A stretch of 64,000 nucleotides of DNA from Orrella daihaiensis (GTDB lineage Bacteria; Pseudomonadota; Gammaproteobacteria; Burkholderiales; Burkholderiaceae_B): contig NZ_CP063982.1 in assembly GCF_022811525.1 (NCBI RefSeq), forward strand, positions 2,666,001-2,730,000, read 5' to 3'. The notes below the pieces were generated by a model that saw nothing but the letters and a program-made list of their open reading frames with translations, ran no database searches and was not told the origin of the DNA. Shown piece after piece: positions 15,996 to 25,833 of the stretch. Every line of letters starts with the position of its first letter. Within the stretch, counting starts at the first letter, position 1. The translations under genes and the position numbers were made by a program.

Positions 15996-17093
15996 GTGTC
16001 GCGTCGTGAATTTTTAAAGTCATCTTCTATCGCCGTTTCCTCGCTTGTTGGCGCAAGCAGTGTTATCCCTGAGGCAGCATACGCGTCATCAATCCCAGCA
16101 GCCAGCACTTACGCAGACAAAGCAAATGCTATTTCGGAGAAACTGTTTGCGGATGACGGTTTAGCAATCCCGATCGCCACCAAGCCAACGGTATCTCCAT
16201 TAGCCAAAGGGCTAGATCGCACTCTGGTTCTAGGCGGTGGTGGCGAGTATTACATCGCTTGGTATTGCGGTTTCTTTCATGGCTTGCTTGAAGCAGGGCT
16301 CGATATGGCGCAACTGCCAGGGATGGTTGTGGGCACCTCCGCCGGCTCCTATATGGGCTCCTCCTTGCTATCGGGGCATTTCACACGCCTACGCAATGAA
16401 ATGGATTTCTTTGGTGAATTCCCAAAGATTTTTGCAAAGTTAGCGCCAGTCACTAGCCCCAATATCAGCCAAAAACGCGCGATGGAAATCAACATGGCGG
16501 CAACAGATGGCAGCATTGAGACCCGGCAGATCCTTGGCCGTGCTGCACTTGCAGCGAACAATCATCTAAACGGCCCAAGGGTAGAGGCACTTGCAGCACT
16601 TCTCACCGGTGACAGCAAAACCGACTGGCCGACACCAAGGATGTATACGACTGGCATCGACTGCTACACCGGAGAACGTTTAGTTGTTAGTCAAGCAAGC
16701 GCAAAAAGAAACAACATTGCGCTTGCTCATGCTGTCGCAGCGAGCAGCTCACTGCCAGGCATCGTCGGCCCAACTCTGATTGGACAACGCTATTGCATGG
16801 ATGGCGGCATGTGCTCCAATCCGGCACACGTTGACCTGGTTGCTGGATCAAAGCGGGCATTGGTTATCTCATTAACTGATGGTGTCACTGGCCCCATCCT
16901 CACCAAAATCCCGCATCCCATGGCTCAAAACATCGCAGATGTCCGCGCCACAGGCACCAAAGTAAAGTGGATAGTCGCTGGGGCCCCGTCCGGTATTAGC
17001 CTCACCGACCCTCGAGAGATCGCACCGGCAATCAAAGCCGGCTATGAGCGGGCAAAGAAAGAAGCGGATGAGATCAAGTCCTTTTGGATGTAA
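15996..17093 (+). CDS. patatin-like phospholipase with Tat signal
   Basis: The 365-residue protein starts with the twin-arginine signal SRREFLKSSSIAVSSLVGAS. The catalytic serine lies in GTSAGS, and the dyad aspartate is probably the DGG near YCMDGGMCSNPAH. The usual oxyanion glycine motif appears as GGGGEYYIAWYCGF. Lipid acyl-hydrolase activity in the periplasm or outer membrane is inferred from the family and signal. The GTG start has GGGAG upstream. No partner gene is adjacent. Confidence 0.82.
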   Translation: MSRREFLKSSSIAVSSLVGASSVIPEAAYASSIPAASTYADKANAISEKLFADDGLAIPIATKPTVSPLAKGLDRTLVLGGGGEYYIAWYCGFFHGLLEAGLDMAQLPGMVVGTSAGSYMGSSLLSGHFTRLRNEMDFFGEFPKIFAKLAPVTSPNISQKRAMEINMAATDGSIETRQILGRAALAANNHLNGPRVEALAALLTGDSKTDWPTPRMYTTGIDCYTGERLVVSQASAKRNNIALAHAVAASSSLPGIVGPTLIGQRYCMDGGMCSNPAHVDLVAGSKRALVISLTDGVTGPILTKIPHPMAQNIADVRATGTKVKWIVAGAPSGISLTDPREIAPAIKAGYERAKKEADEIKSFWM

Positions 17094-17264
17094 CGTCGCA
17101 TTGGTTTGGTGATTCTAGATACCGACACCTTATTGGAGCTTCCGAAGGCTGATTACCCGTTGACCCCTATGCGTCTAGCACCAGGTCGCCAATGGGCCTA
17201 GGCTGCGACAATCAATCTGAAATGACTGCTTCTTTAGTCATGCAAACCTGCTAATCTCAGATCA

Positions 17265-18470
17265 ATGAAATCGTGCCCCACAAAACTTAGGGTGTTGGCA
17301 GTTGTTACGACCGCATGCCTGTTATCAACTGCTCCTGTGCATACAAGCGCTCAGCTTTCGCTATATGGTGCAGCTGACGTTGGAATCAGCTATGTCCGCA
17401 CATCACAAAACGGTGCTACGGAAAATCGCTTGGGCATGGATTCGAGCGTACTTGACGATTCGATGATCGGGTTTAAAGGAAGAGACAGGCTTAATCACGA
17501 TTGGACCGCGACCTTTAACCTTGCTACCGAAATTAACTTATATAACGGCAATATCTCGTACACAGAGTTTTTTGGGATTGAATCAACGCTCGGTCTGACC
17601 AGACGCCATTGGGGGTCATTCAAATTCGGGCGCCAACAAACCGCTTCAACCAATTTCTTTACCGCCATTGACCCCATGGGATTGAGCTTTGGCCAAGCCA
17701 ACATGGGTACTTCCTTTACTGCCATCAATACCCAGATATACAACAACCTTGCGCAGATTACGTCAGATAACTGGAAGGGATTTCAGTTTTCTGTTGGATA
17801 CTCGTTCGATACCGGAGAGACAGCTTTATACGAAGGCAGTGGAACAAATAACCCCATTCCATCAACGAATGGGTTTAACACGACCGACAAAATGCGTGCA
17901 CTAACTAGCGCCATTCAGTATGAAAACGGTCCTTTGCTAGTGGTGGCCTCTTATGATCGAGCCTACCCGAGTAAAAGCATCGGATCGCCAAGTATCTCGG
18001 GCCAACCGCAACCCAATCCCACGACTGCCAATCCTCAAGCTTGGTACGTCGGACTTGCTTATACATTACACAAGGTAGTCCTTTCAGCTGCCTGGGGGCG
18101 AGGCATTAATGGCGCATTCTCAGGCAGTGGTCCAGGCAATGACATTGATGGCAGCCGCCTTGCCTCCCTGGCAGGAGACGCCGATATGCTCTTTAGCCCT
18201 GGGTTTAATCAAAATGCTTATTTGCTCGGGTTTAGCTGGGCAATCGATGACCGAACCCAACTCATGGCCTCCTGGCAAATGCTACAGCCGACCGGCCAGC
18301 TCGCCAGCATGCCGGGCGTGAGTACACAACAAATTCTTGGCGCCGCATTGACTTACAACCTGTCACCGCGGACCACTGCATACGTTTGGGCCTCATACGG
18401 TCAGAACTTTGAGATGGCGTCTGGGGCCCAAGCGTCTGTGATAGGCACTGGCATACAGACATTGTTCTAA
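17265..18470 (+). CDS. gram-negative porin, Burkholderiales type
   Basis: The 401-residue protein has a signal peptide ending near TSAQ and then QLSLYGAADVGISYVRTSQNG, the standard first beta strand. It also has a constriction-loop-like FKFGRQQTASTNFF segment and a C-terminus ending GIQTLF with the terminal phenylalanine of outer membrane barrels. It forms general diffusion channels; selectivity cannot be read from sequence. A monocistronic unit is likely. Confidence 0.9.
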   Translation: MKSCPTKLRVLAVVTTACLLSTAPVHTSAQLSLYGAADVGISYVRTSQNGATENRLGMDSSVLDDSMIGFKGRDRLNHDWTATFNLATEINLYNGNISYTEFFGIESTLGLTRRHWGSFKFGRQQTASTNFFTAIDPMGLSFGQANMGTSFTAINTQIYNNLAQITSDNWKGFQFSVGYSFDTGETALYEGSGTNNPIPSTNGFNTTDKMRALTSAIQYENGPLLVVASYDRAYPSKSIGSPSISGQPQPNPTTANPQAWYVGLAYTLHKVVLSAAWGRGINGAFSGSGPGNDIDGSRLASLAGDADMLFSPGFNQNAYLLGFSWAIDDRTQLMASWQMLQPTGQLASMPGVSTQQILGAALTYNLSPRTTAYVWASYGQNFEMASGAQASVIGTGIQTLF

Positions 18471-18575
18471 ACCCAATAGCTTTGTATCGCTCAGAGACCG
18501 CTGCATTGAGATCATCGCACTTGATAGTGAGCCGGTTGTTTATGAGTCTGGGCTCGCAGTGCTTACTGCAGCGCG

Positions 18576-19511
18576 TCAGGCTATTGTGTGGTTTGCCGAT
18601 CTAGACAACTGATAACGCCCCCTAACATCCGAGATAAAACGTCTGGCGGCCAACGATAGGCGTCGATCCTTACGCCACACCAATTGCCACTGACGTTTGA
18701 TCGGGAAACCCGTAACAGGCAAAATCGCTACACCATCCTTGGTCGGGTCTGCGGCCAGTGCATGTAGTGAAACAACGGCCAATCCTAAGCCCGCAGCCAC
18801 TGCGTGTTTGATCGCTTCGTTACTACCGAGCGTGGCGCGGACATTCAGATCCAGACCATATTGCTTGAAGTAAGCTTGCGTGGTCAGGCGGGTGCCCGAG
18901 CCTTTCTCGCGCATCAACATCGGCACCCCATCTAAAACCTGTCGGGTTAATCGGCTTTTTTTACTCCATGGGTGATCCTTTGGACCAATCAACACAAGCG
19001 GGTTTTGCATAACTGGCAAGGTCTCAAGCGGCAACTGTTGTGGTGGCATCATCATGACAGCCAACTCGATTTCGTCGTTGGTCAAGTACCTCACCACTGC
19101 ATCTCGATTTTCTACTGCCAATTCGATCTCGATGCCTGGGTGGTCCGCCGTGTAATCTGAAAGCCACTGCGCAATGAAGTACTCAGTCGTTGTGACACCG
19201 GCAATCTTTAGTGTCCCCCGCTCCAATCCATGCACGGCCTGCAACTCTTCTTCAAATTGCTGCCATCTCACAAAGATGTCAAGCACTGTTTGACGCAATA
19301 ACCCAGCAATCTCAGTTGGACGAATACCACGGCCAATCGGCTCGAGCAATTCGGTATCAAGTGAGGCTTGTAGATCTTGTATCTGTGTCGATACGGTTGG
19401 CTGAGTCAGATGTAATTCCTGAGCCGCGCGTGTAACTGAGCCAAGTCGCACCACAGCTTCGAGTGTGCGTAGCTGATTGAAGGTAACCCTGGGCGCTCGA
19501 ATCTTATTCAT
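18576..19511 (-). CDS. LysR family transcriptional regulator
   Basis: The protein has an N-terminal winged HTH (VTFNQLRTLEAVVRLGSVTRAAQELHLTQPTVSTQIQDLQ) and a LysR substrate-binding domain with TLKIAGVTTTEYFIAQWL and VAAGLGLAVVSL. I use the ATG at 19511 (MNKIRAP), giving 311 residues; an ATG nine codons earlier lies in AT-rich promoter-like DNA. It is divergent from an isocitrate dehydrogenase gene with about 110 bp between starts, so that gene is the prime regulatory target. The effector is unknown. Confidence 0.85.
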   Translation of the reverse strand: MNKIRAPRVTFNQLRTLEAVVRLGSVTRAAQELHLTQPTVSTQIQDLQASLDTELLEPIGRGIRPTEIAGLLRQTVLDIFVRWQQFEEELQAVHGLERGTLKIAGVTTTEYFIAQWLSDYTADHPGIEIELAVENRDAVVRYLTNDEIELAVMMMPPQQLPLETLPVMQNPLVLIGPKDHPWSKKSRLTRQVLDGVPMLMREKGSGTRLTTQAYFKQYGLDLNVRATLGSNEAIKHAVAAGLGLAVVSLHALAADPTKDGVAILPVTGFPIKRQWQLVWRKDRRLSLAARRFISDVRGRYQLSRSANHTIA

Positions 19512-19621
19512 AGATATAAATCTATCATAAATATCCATATTTATTATTTTTATTTAATCATTGGTCAGTTCAAAATTCAGTCCTGAAAGACTTTGGACAT
19601 CAATAAATATTGGATACGCAC

Positions 19622-21103
19622 ATGGATAACCTTACCGCTATCACGGTCGCCCGCGGAGATGGCATCGGCCCTGAAATCATGGATGCCACACTCGCCGTAT
19701 TAGATGCTGCTGGGGCGCGCATTAAACCTGAATTCATTGAAATCGGAGAAAGTCAGTACCTTGCTGGATACAGTTCAGGGATTTCACAACAAGCATGGGA
19801 CAGCCTGCGGCGCACCAAAGTGTTTCTCAAAGCACCTATCACGACGCCTCAAGGTGGAGGGTTTAAAAGCCTTAATGTCACAATCAGAAAAACGCTTGGT
19901 CTATACGCCAACATACGGCCGTGCGTCAGCTACGCTCCATTCGTGCAAACTCTGCATCCCAAAATGGATGTTGTGATTGTTAGAGAAAACGAAGAAGATT
20001 TATATGCGGGTATTGAGCATCGGCAAACTGATGATGTGTATCAGTGTTTGAAACTCATCACCCGTCCTGGCTGCGAACGCATCATTCGCTACGCCTTCGA
20101 ATACGCGCAAAACCATGGTCGTCAACATGTCACTTGCATGACCAAAGACAATATCATGAAGATGACAGACGGCTTATTTCATAAAGTATTCGACGAAATA
20201 GCCAAACAGTACCCTGCGATTACCACCCATCACATGATTATTGATATCGGAGCAGCGCGACTCGCAACACGTCCTGAGCAATTTGATGTGATTGTCACGC
20301 CGAACCTGTATGGCGACATTATTTCCGATATCGCAGCTGAGCTAACCGGCTCCGTCGGTTTAGCCCCTAGCGCCAACATTGGCGAACATTGCGCTATGTT
20401 TGAAGCAATCCATGGCAGTGCGCCAGACATCGCTGGCCAAGGCATCGCTAACCCGTCTGGATTATTACTGGCCTCGGTGTTAATGCTTGTTCATATTGGA
20501 CAGCCAGCAGTCGCGCAAGCCATACACAATGCTTGGCTCTGTGCGATTGAGGATGGTATTCATAGTGCAGAGTTGCATCACGCACAAAGCCAACGTATTG
20601 CGGTCGGCACTCAGGCTTTTGCGCAAGCCGTTATCGATCGTCTCGGGCAACAGCCCAAGCACTTTACCCCGGTTTATTACTCGGGCAGTCCAGCAAGCAA
20701 CGGATCGGAAACAACCGTAAGCGCAAATAGCTCACCGAGCGAGCTGCTATTTAAATCACCCAAGGCAGATAAAAAAATGGTGGGTGTAGATGTATTTGTG
20801 CACGCATCTGATACGAGCGCTGACTTTCTAGCCGGGCAGCTCAGTGCATTGACCACATCGGCTTTTGAGCTGCAGATGATCACCAACCGTGGTGTCAAAG
20901 TTTGGCCAGCTGGCTTTGCGGAGACATTTTGCACCGATCACTGGCGTTGCCGTTTTGCCGCACCTGGCACTAACACGATCACCCATACGGACATTATTCA
21001 CTTGTTAGAAGCACTCACTGCGCGCGGGATTGACGTCATCAAAACAGAAAATTTGTGCACCTTCGATGGCGAGCGTGGTTACGCCCTTGGGCAGGGGCAA
21101 TGA
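19622..21103 (+). CDS. isocitrate dehydrogenase, Thermus/Rickettsia type with extra C-terminal domain
   Basis: The protein has the isocitrate/isopropylmalate dehydrogenase core: VARGDGIGPEI, KSLNVTIRKTLGLYANIRP (substrate serine and arginine), VRENEEDLYAGIEH, and VTPNLYGDIISDIAAEL with metal-binding aspartates. FEAIHGSAPDIAGQGIANPSG follows. After about residue 340 comes an additional domain of roughly 120 residues (KMVGVDVFVHASD onward, with WRCRFAAPG and FDGERGYALGQGQ), as in the Thermus thermophilus enzyme. It decarboxylates isocitrate to 2-oxoglutarate; NAD versus NADP use is uncertain. ATG 19622 is preferred over TTG 19610. Confidence 0.85.
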   Translation: MDNLTAITVARGDGIGPEIMDATLAVLDAAGARIKPEFIEIGESQYLAGYSSGISQQAWDSLRRTKVFLKAPITTPQGGGFKSLNVTIRKTLGLYANIRPCVSYAPFVQTLHPKMDVVIVRENEEDLYAGIEHRQTDDVYQCLKLITRPGCERIIRYAFEYAQNHGRQHVTCMTKDNIMKMTDGLFHKVFDEIAKQYPAITTHHMIIDIGAARLATRPEQFDVIVTPNLYGDIISDIAAELTGSVGLAPSANIGEHCAMFEAIHGSAPDIAGQGIANPSGLLLASVLMLVHIGQPAVAQAIHNAWLCAIEDGIHSAELHHAQSQRIAVGTQAFAQAVIDRLGQQPKHFTPVYYSGSPASNGSETTVSANSSPSELLFKSPKADKKMVGVDVFVHASDTSADFLAGQLSALTTSAFELQMITNRGVKVWPAGFAETFCTDHWRCRFAAPGTNTITHTDIIHLLEALTARGIDVIKTENLCTFDGERGYALGQGQ

Positions 21104-21134
21104 CCAACGCAATCGCCAGACATTACGGTCAAAT

Positions 21135-21157
21135 CGTCAGGCCGCCGTGGCCTGACG
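21135..21157. terminator. hairpin at the convergent icd/glpK ends
   Basis: CGTCAGGCC (21135-21143) pairs with GGCCTGACG (21149-21157) around GCCGT. It overlaps the last codons of glpK and lies 32 bp after the icd stop. No long T-run is present, so terminator function is tentative. Confidence 0.4.
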
Positions 21158-22630
21158 TACTGCTTGCTCCCAGCGGCGCATGCGCTCTTGAGCCTGCCCG
21201 CTAGGCAGCGTCGGATGGAACGTACGATCAACCCGCCATTGACCACTCAAGTCCTGCAGGTTTTTATAGACGCCAGACTGTAAGCCCGCCAAATATGCAG
21301 CACCGAGTGCAGTGGTTTCGATGACTGCCGGACGCACCACAGGTATTCCAAGCAGGTCCGCCTGTATTTGCATTAAGAGGTCATTGACGCAGGCACCACC
21401 GTCGACCCGCAGCTCACTAACAGGCACACCACCTGCAGCAACCACATCACGATTCATGGCCTGTAACAATGCCGCGCTTTGAAATGCGATGCTTTCGAGG
21501 GCTGCTCGGGCAATATGCGCAACGGTGGTACCCCGTGTCAGACCAACGATGGTACCTCTGGCATCAGGGGCCCAATAGGGTGCACCGAGCCCCGTAAAAG
21601 CAGGCACGAACATTACCCCGCCTGAGTCCGGAACGCTTTCAGCCAGAGGTTGTACCTCAGTGCTTGAGGTAATTGCACGTAAACCGTCCCGCAGCCACTG
21701 TACGACCGCACCACCTATAAAGATGCTTCCTTCGAGTGCGAACCTTGTCACATCATCTGGTTGAGCAGCAGCTGTCGTGATCAAGCCATTGGCACTTTGT
21801 TGAAATTGGTGACCAGTATGCATCAGCATGAAACAACCCGTACCGTATGTGTTTTTAGCCATACCCGGCTCAAAACAAGCCTGCCCAAATAGCGCGCTTT
21901 GCTGATCTCCCGCTACACCACCGATTGGAATACTCTGACCAAATACCGACGCGTCGGTTTCCCCAAACGCCGCACTTGATGACAAAACTTGTGGCAAAAC
22001 CGATGATGGGATATTCAGCATCTCCAGGATCTTGTGGTCCCAGTCATTGCGCTGGATATTAAACATCATCGTGCGCGATGCGTTACTGACATCCGTGGCA
22101 TGGCTTGCACCACCAGTCAATTGCCAGATCAGCCAGCTATCAACGGTGCCAAACGCAAGATCCCCCTTTTGAGCAAGCGCTCTGGCTTGCGGCACATGCT
22201 CTAGAATCCAGTGCAACTTGGTTGCTGAAAAGTAGGCATCAATCAATAGCCCTGTACTTTGCGCCACGTATGCCCCGAGGTTTTGTTGGCGAAGTTCGGC
22301 GCAAGTTGGTTCGGCTCGACGGTCTTGCCAGACAATGGCGTTGTAGATGGGCTCACCCGTTTGTCGATTCCAGACAATCGTGGTTTCACGCTGGTTGGTA
22401 ATACCAATTGCAGCAATATCCTTAGCGGTCAATTTGGCTTTGGCGAGAGCCTCAAGCGCGGTATCACGTTGCGTCGACCAGATTTCGCGGGGATCGTGCT
22501 CAACCCAACCAGGCTTGGGGAAGATCTGTCTAAACTCGCGCTGAGCCATGCCAACCATCTTGCCACTGGCATCAAAGATTATGCTGCGAGAACTTGACGT
22601 ACCTTGATCCAATGCCAGGATAAAACTCAC
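21137..22630 (-). CDS. glpK: glycerol kinase
   Basis: GlpK phosphorylates glycerol to glycerol-3-phosphate. The protein begins SFILALDQGTSSSRSIIFD (FGGY kinase ATP-binding), then has the conserved NQRETTIVWNRQTGEPIYNAIVWQDRR and GDQQSALFGQACFEPGMAKNTYGTGCF. The frame is open to 22675, but the GTG at 22630 is preceded by AAGGGGGC and gives 497 residues, matching the family. It is divergent from glpD, so both may share one control region. Confidence 0.95.
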   Translation of the reverse strand: MSFILALDQGTSSSRSIIFDASGKMVGMAQREFRQIFPKPGWVEHDPREIWSTQRDTALEALAKAKLTAKDIAAIGITNQRETTIVWNRQTGEPIYNAIVWQDRRAEPTCAELRQQNLGAYVAQSTGLLIDAYFSATKLHWILEHVPQARALAQKGDLAFGTVDSWLIWQLTGGASHATDVSNASRTMMFNIQRNDWDHKILEMLNIPSSVLPQVLSSSAAFGETDASVFGQSIPIGGVAGDQQSALFGQACFEPGMAKNTYGTGCFMLMHTGHQFQQSANGLITTAAAQPDDVTRFALEGSIFIGGAVVQWLRDGLRAITSSTEVQPLAESVPDSGGVMFVPAFTGLGAPYWAPDARGTIVGLTRGTTVAHIARAALESIAFQSAALLQAMNRDVVAAGGVPVSELRVDGGACVNDLLMQIQADLLGIPVVRPAVIETTALGAAYLAGLQSGVYKNLQDLSGQWRVDRTFHPTLPSGQAQERMRRWEQAVRQATAA

Positions 22631-22768
22631 AACGCCCCCTTGTTTATCGGATGCCCAGGCTAGATTGCTTGCCATGTCTGATGAGTCTAGCTGATAAACG
22701 ACTAGAATGAGACGAAACTTATGGCTGCATTACGCTGCCTAATTACAACGGACACCACAACGTCTCAC

Positions 22769-24340
22769 ATGATACGCACGGCACAATGGAATCAGGCCAA
22801 TCAGACTGATCTCTACGACATCACCATCATTGGTGGGGGCGCAACCGGACTTGGGGTGGCACTCGATGCTGCCTTGCGTGGTTTCAGCGTGCTGCTACTG
22901 GAGTCGCACGACTTCGGTGGCGGGACTTCTTCTCGCTCGACCAAACTGTTGCATGGTGGTGTCCGGTATTTGGCGCAGGGCAATATCTCACTTGTGCGTG
23001 AGGCACTCGCTGAACGCACAACTGTCTTGCATATCGCGCCGCACCTGGCTCAGCCACTGCCATTTGTGATGCCTTCTTATCAGTGGTGGCAAACACCGTT
23101 TTACGGCATGGGCTTAAAGGCTTACGATTTGCTTGCTGGCAAAGCTGGCTTAGGATCAACGCAATTGCTTAGCAGCCGTGAGGTTAAAGCCGCTTTGCCG
23201 GGCATCAACGACAAGCATCTGCAAGGCGGCGTTCAATACTGGGACGGGCAGTTCGACGATGCCCGTTTGGCGTTGGCCTTGGCACGCAGTGCAGAGCGCG
23301 CAGGTGCTGTGACGCTCAACTATGCTGACGTCACCGCCATTGAACACATCAACGCCGGTGAGGCCAAATTCAATATCGCTGTCACCGACAGGCGGCTGGG
23401 CCTGGATCATCACTTCAAGACACGGGCATTGATTAATGCCGCCGGCGTCTGGGTTGATCAGATACGCCAGATGGCACAGCCGGCCACCGACAAAACCCCG
23501 CATCATCGGATGGTTTCGCCGAGCCAGGGTGTGCACGTGGTTGTCGACCGCTCATTTATGCCAGCCGAGCATGCGCTGCTCGTTCCCAAGACCGAAGATG
23601 GCCGGGTGCTTTTTGCTGTGCCATGGATGGGTTCGATTATCCTAGGGACCACGGATACACCGAGGCAAGATCTACCACGCGAACCAGATCCCTTTGCCAG
23701 TGAGCTGGACTTTATTTTGCAGGAAGCGTCCAAGGTGCTCAGCAAGCCGGTCACACGAGACGACATCAAAAGCGTCTGGGTCGGTTTGCGACCGCTCGTG
23801 GCCACACCTGCCGCCAACGACAACACCGCAACCAAGACGCTGTCGCGCGAGCACACAATCGTGACTGATCCAAACGGACTTGTGACCGTTACCGGCGGCA
23901 AATGGACAACATATCGCGCCATGGCCGAAGATGTCATGGATGCCTGCTTTAAAGCTGGAATTTTGCCCACCCGCCCAGGGGGCGCTACTCGAACGCATGC
24001 CTTGGTCGGAGCTGCACAGATAGGTGGTCAAAACCACGCCTTGTGGCAACCCCCGGGACCACACCTATATGGCAGTGAAATCGAAGCAGTGCAGCAATGT
24101 CCGGGTGCTGATCACGAAATTGGCTTAGGCTTAACTGAGGCCATGGTCCGTTTTGCTGCCCGTCATGAATATGCTCAGACTATCGAAGATGTGTTGGCAA
24201 GGCGCTGGCGCGTACTCTTCCTTGATGCCAAACTGGCATGCTCGATGGCACCAGAGGTCGACCGTATCCTCCGAGAAGAAACCGGGTTAGACACTGATCT
24301 AGCAGCATTTGAAAAACTGACTGAACATTATCTGCCATGA
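22769..24340 (+). CDS. glpD: glycerol-3-phosphate dehydrogenase (aerobic, FAD-dependent)
   Basis: The protein has the FAD-binding DITIIGGGATGLGVALDAALRGFSVLLLE, SRSTKLLHGGVRYL and LINAAGVWVDQI typical of GlpD. It oxidises glycerol-3-phosphate to dihydroxyacetone phosphate at the inner membrane and passes electrons to quinone. I prefer the ATG at 22769, which leaves about 20 residues before the FAD motif as in relatives; an ATG at 22721 is also in frame. Divergent from glpK, the two form a complete glycerol catabolic pair. No glpF or glpR is in the window. Confidence 0.93.
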   Translation: MIRTAQWNQANQTDLYDITIIGGGATGLGVALDAALRGFSVLLLESHDFGGGTSSRSTKLLHGGVRYLAQGNISLVREALAERTTVLHIAPHLAQPLPFVMPSYQWWQTPFYGMGLKAYDLLAGKAGLGSTQLLSSREVKAALPGINDKHLQGGVQYWDGQFDDARLALALARSAERAGAVTLNYADVTAIEHINAGEAKFNIAVTDRRLGLDHHFKTRALINAAGVWVDQIRQMAQPATDKTPHHRMVSPSQGVHVVVDRSFMPAEHALLVPKTEDGRVLFAVPWMGSIILGTTDTPRQDLPREPDPFASELDFILQEASKVLSKPVTRDDIKSVWVGLRPLVATPAANDNTATKTLSREHTIVTDPNGLVTVTGGKWTTYRAMAEDVMDACFKAGILPTRPGGATRTHALVGAAQIGGQNHALWQPPGPHLYGSEIEAVQQCPGADHEIGLGLTEAMVRFAARHEYAQTIEDVLARRWRVLFLDAKLACSMAPEVDRILREETGLDTDLAAFEKLTEHYLP

Positions 24341-24359
24341 AACCGCGTTCGCTAGTTGC

Positions 24360-24809
24360 CTAGCAATCTTTACATGGCTCAATTGGCAGCCCTTGAGCGA
24401 TCCACCCGGGCTTTTTCCGATTACCAAGTGTCCCCTCCGGAACATGTTTTACATTGGTAAATCCCACTTGCGTCAGAATCGGTTGTAAACGGCTGGTTCG
24501 ACTGCCCGTACGGCAAATCAGCACAATCGGTGCATTCAAGTCGCCACCAACAGCGGTATATATCTCTTGTGCGAAACCCTGAAATCCCTTTGGATGCAAC
24601 ATATTGATACGAAGCGCCCCTTGCGCAACTCCTGTTTGCCGCCACTCTTCTGGACGACGTATATCAATTAGCGTGATCTTGCCGTCTTTAACTAGCTCAT
24701 ACGCTTCGGTAGCACCGATTTCCGCATCAACCGTAGCTGTTTGCGCAAATACACCCGTGGTCATCAACACGAGCATTACCGCAATAATCGATTTGAATTG
24801 TCCCAACAT
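24360..24809 (-). CDS. exported rhodanese-like domain protein
   Basis: The 149-residue protein has an N-terminal signal peptide (MLGQFKSIIAVMLVLMTTGVFAQ) and one rhodanese domain. DIRRPEEWRQTGVAQGA is the family CH2A-like segment and the active cysteine lies in LICRTGSRTSRL. The protein ends in EPCKDC, an additional CxxC pair. A periplasmic sulfur-transfer or redox role is inferred. It converges on glpD. Confidence 0.85.
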   Translation of the reverse strand: MLGQFKSIIAVMLVLMTTGVFAQTATVDAEIGATEAYELVKDGKITLIDIRRPEEWRQTGVAQGALRINMLHPKGFQGFAQEIYTAVGGDLNAPIVLICRTGSRTSRLQPILTQVGFTNVKHVPEGTLGNRKKPGWIAQGLPIEPCKDC

Positions 24810-24880
24810 AACTTTCCCTAAAAAACTTCCAAAAAAGCGGGATTGCTCAAATTTAACGCAAGCCGCATGATGCGCACACT

Positions 24881-25069
24881 ATGACATCAATCAGTTCATC
24901 ACTATCTACCGAGTTGGCAGTCTTCATCTAGGCCTTTAGTCTGGGCTTGGGCCTTATTGTGGCCATTGGCGCACAAAACGCCTTTGTTTCGCGTCAAGGC
25001 TTACGTCAAGAACACGTCGCCATTGTCATGCTAACGCTAGCAGCGCTATTAATCAGGCAAGCGCTCTAA
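24881..25069 (+). pseudogene. truncated argO/lysE-type exporter relic
   Basis: Translation from ATG 24881 gives MTSISSSLSTELAVFI, then a stop TAG at 24929. It continues in the same frame as AFSLGLGLIVAIGAQNAF and VSRQGLRQEHVAIVM, the N-terminal signature of ArgO/LysE amino-acid exporters. Similarity ends near LTLAALLI and the frame closes at 25069, at the 3' end of the phosphoesterase gene. Both the internal stop and the loss of about 140 residues show a dead gene. Confidence 0.75.
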
Positions 25070-25833
25070 ACCTCGATCACCAAGCCGGGATCAAACGCTG
25101 GGTTTTCTGGCCGTCCAACGTTATAGGCACAACCACGCGGATTACAGATCACCCTCGTGCCTGCCAACTCATAGTCGACTGAATCGTGAGTGTGACCATG
25201 TATCCAGAGTGCCATCGGACCAAACAGATGATCTAGCTCTGACGCAAAACAAGCCGATAGGACATCAAGCTTGTAACGTTCAGCGACTGAGCGGGCGCTA
25301 GGTAGGTGGTGTGTTACTACGACGGTTTTCCCGGGAAATGATTTTTTCAATTGCTCTTGCAACCACCGCACATGATCTGCATGCCAGCGCGCAGTTTGTT
25401 CGGGCAATAACTTGCGTCCACCATCTTTAATCCACCGAAAATCATTCAGACCTACACTAGCAGCATTCACGCAAAACGTTCGCCTGGCATCACCAAACAA
25501 ACGGAAATCAGTCCAAAGTGTGCAACCTAAAAATCTCACCAGGTTGCCGCGGTCATCGTCGAGCACCACCTCATCGTTATGAAGTAAAAAAATGCCAAGC
25601 TCATGTGCTGTCTGGCGCAATTGCCTGAGCACTTCCGAGCACTCGACACCATAATATTCGTGGTTGCCCGGCACATAAATCACGCTTTGCCGCTCAAATT
25701 GCTTAGCCGCCCATTGCAGCCCATCGACCCCGCCGGCGATGTCACCGGCGAGCACGATCACATCGGCATCCGTTCGCGGGGGTGTAAACCCTGAAAACTC
25801 CAAATGTAGATCACTCAAAACATGTAGCTTCAT
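25066..25833 (-). CDS. metallophosphoesterase
   Basis: The 255-residue protein carries the calcineurin-like motifs in order: SDLHLEF at the N-terminus (Asp8, His10), AGDIAGG, GNHEYY, VTHHLPS and HGHTHDS. These bind the dinuclear metal centre. No signal peptide is seen. The substrate is not predictable from family membership. Its 3' end abuts the argO relic on the opposite strand. Confidence 0.88.
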   Translation of the reverse strand: MKLHVLSDLHLEFSGFTPPRTDADVIVLAGDIAGGVDGLQWAAKQFERQSVIYVPGNHEYYGVECSEVLRQLRQTAHELGIFLLHNDEVVLDDDRGNLVRFLGCTLWTDFRLFGDARRTFCVNAASVGLNDFRWIKDGGRKLLPEQTARWHADHVRWLQEQLKKSFPGKTVVVTHHLPSARSVAERYKLDVLSACFASELDHLFGPMALWIHGHTHDSVDYELAGTRVICNPRGCAYNVGRPENPAFDPGLVIEV

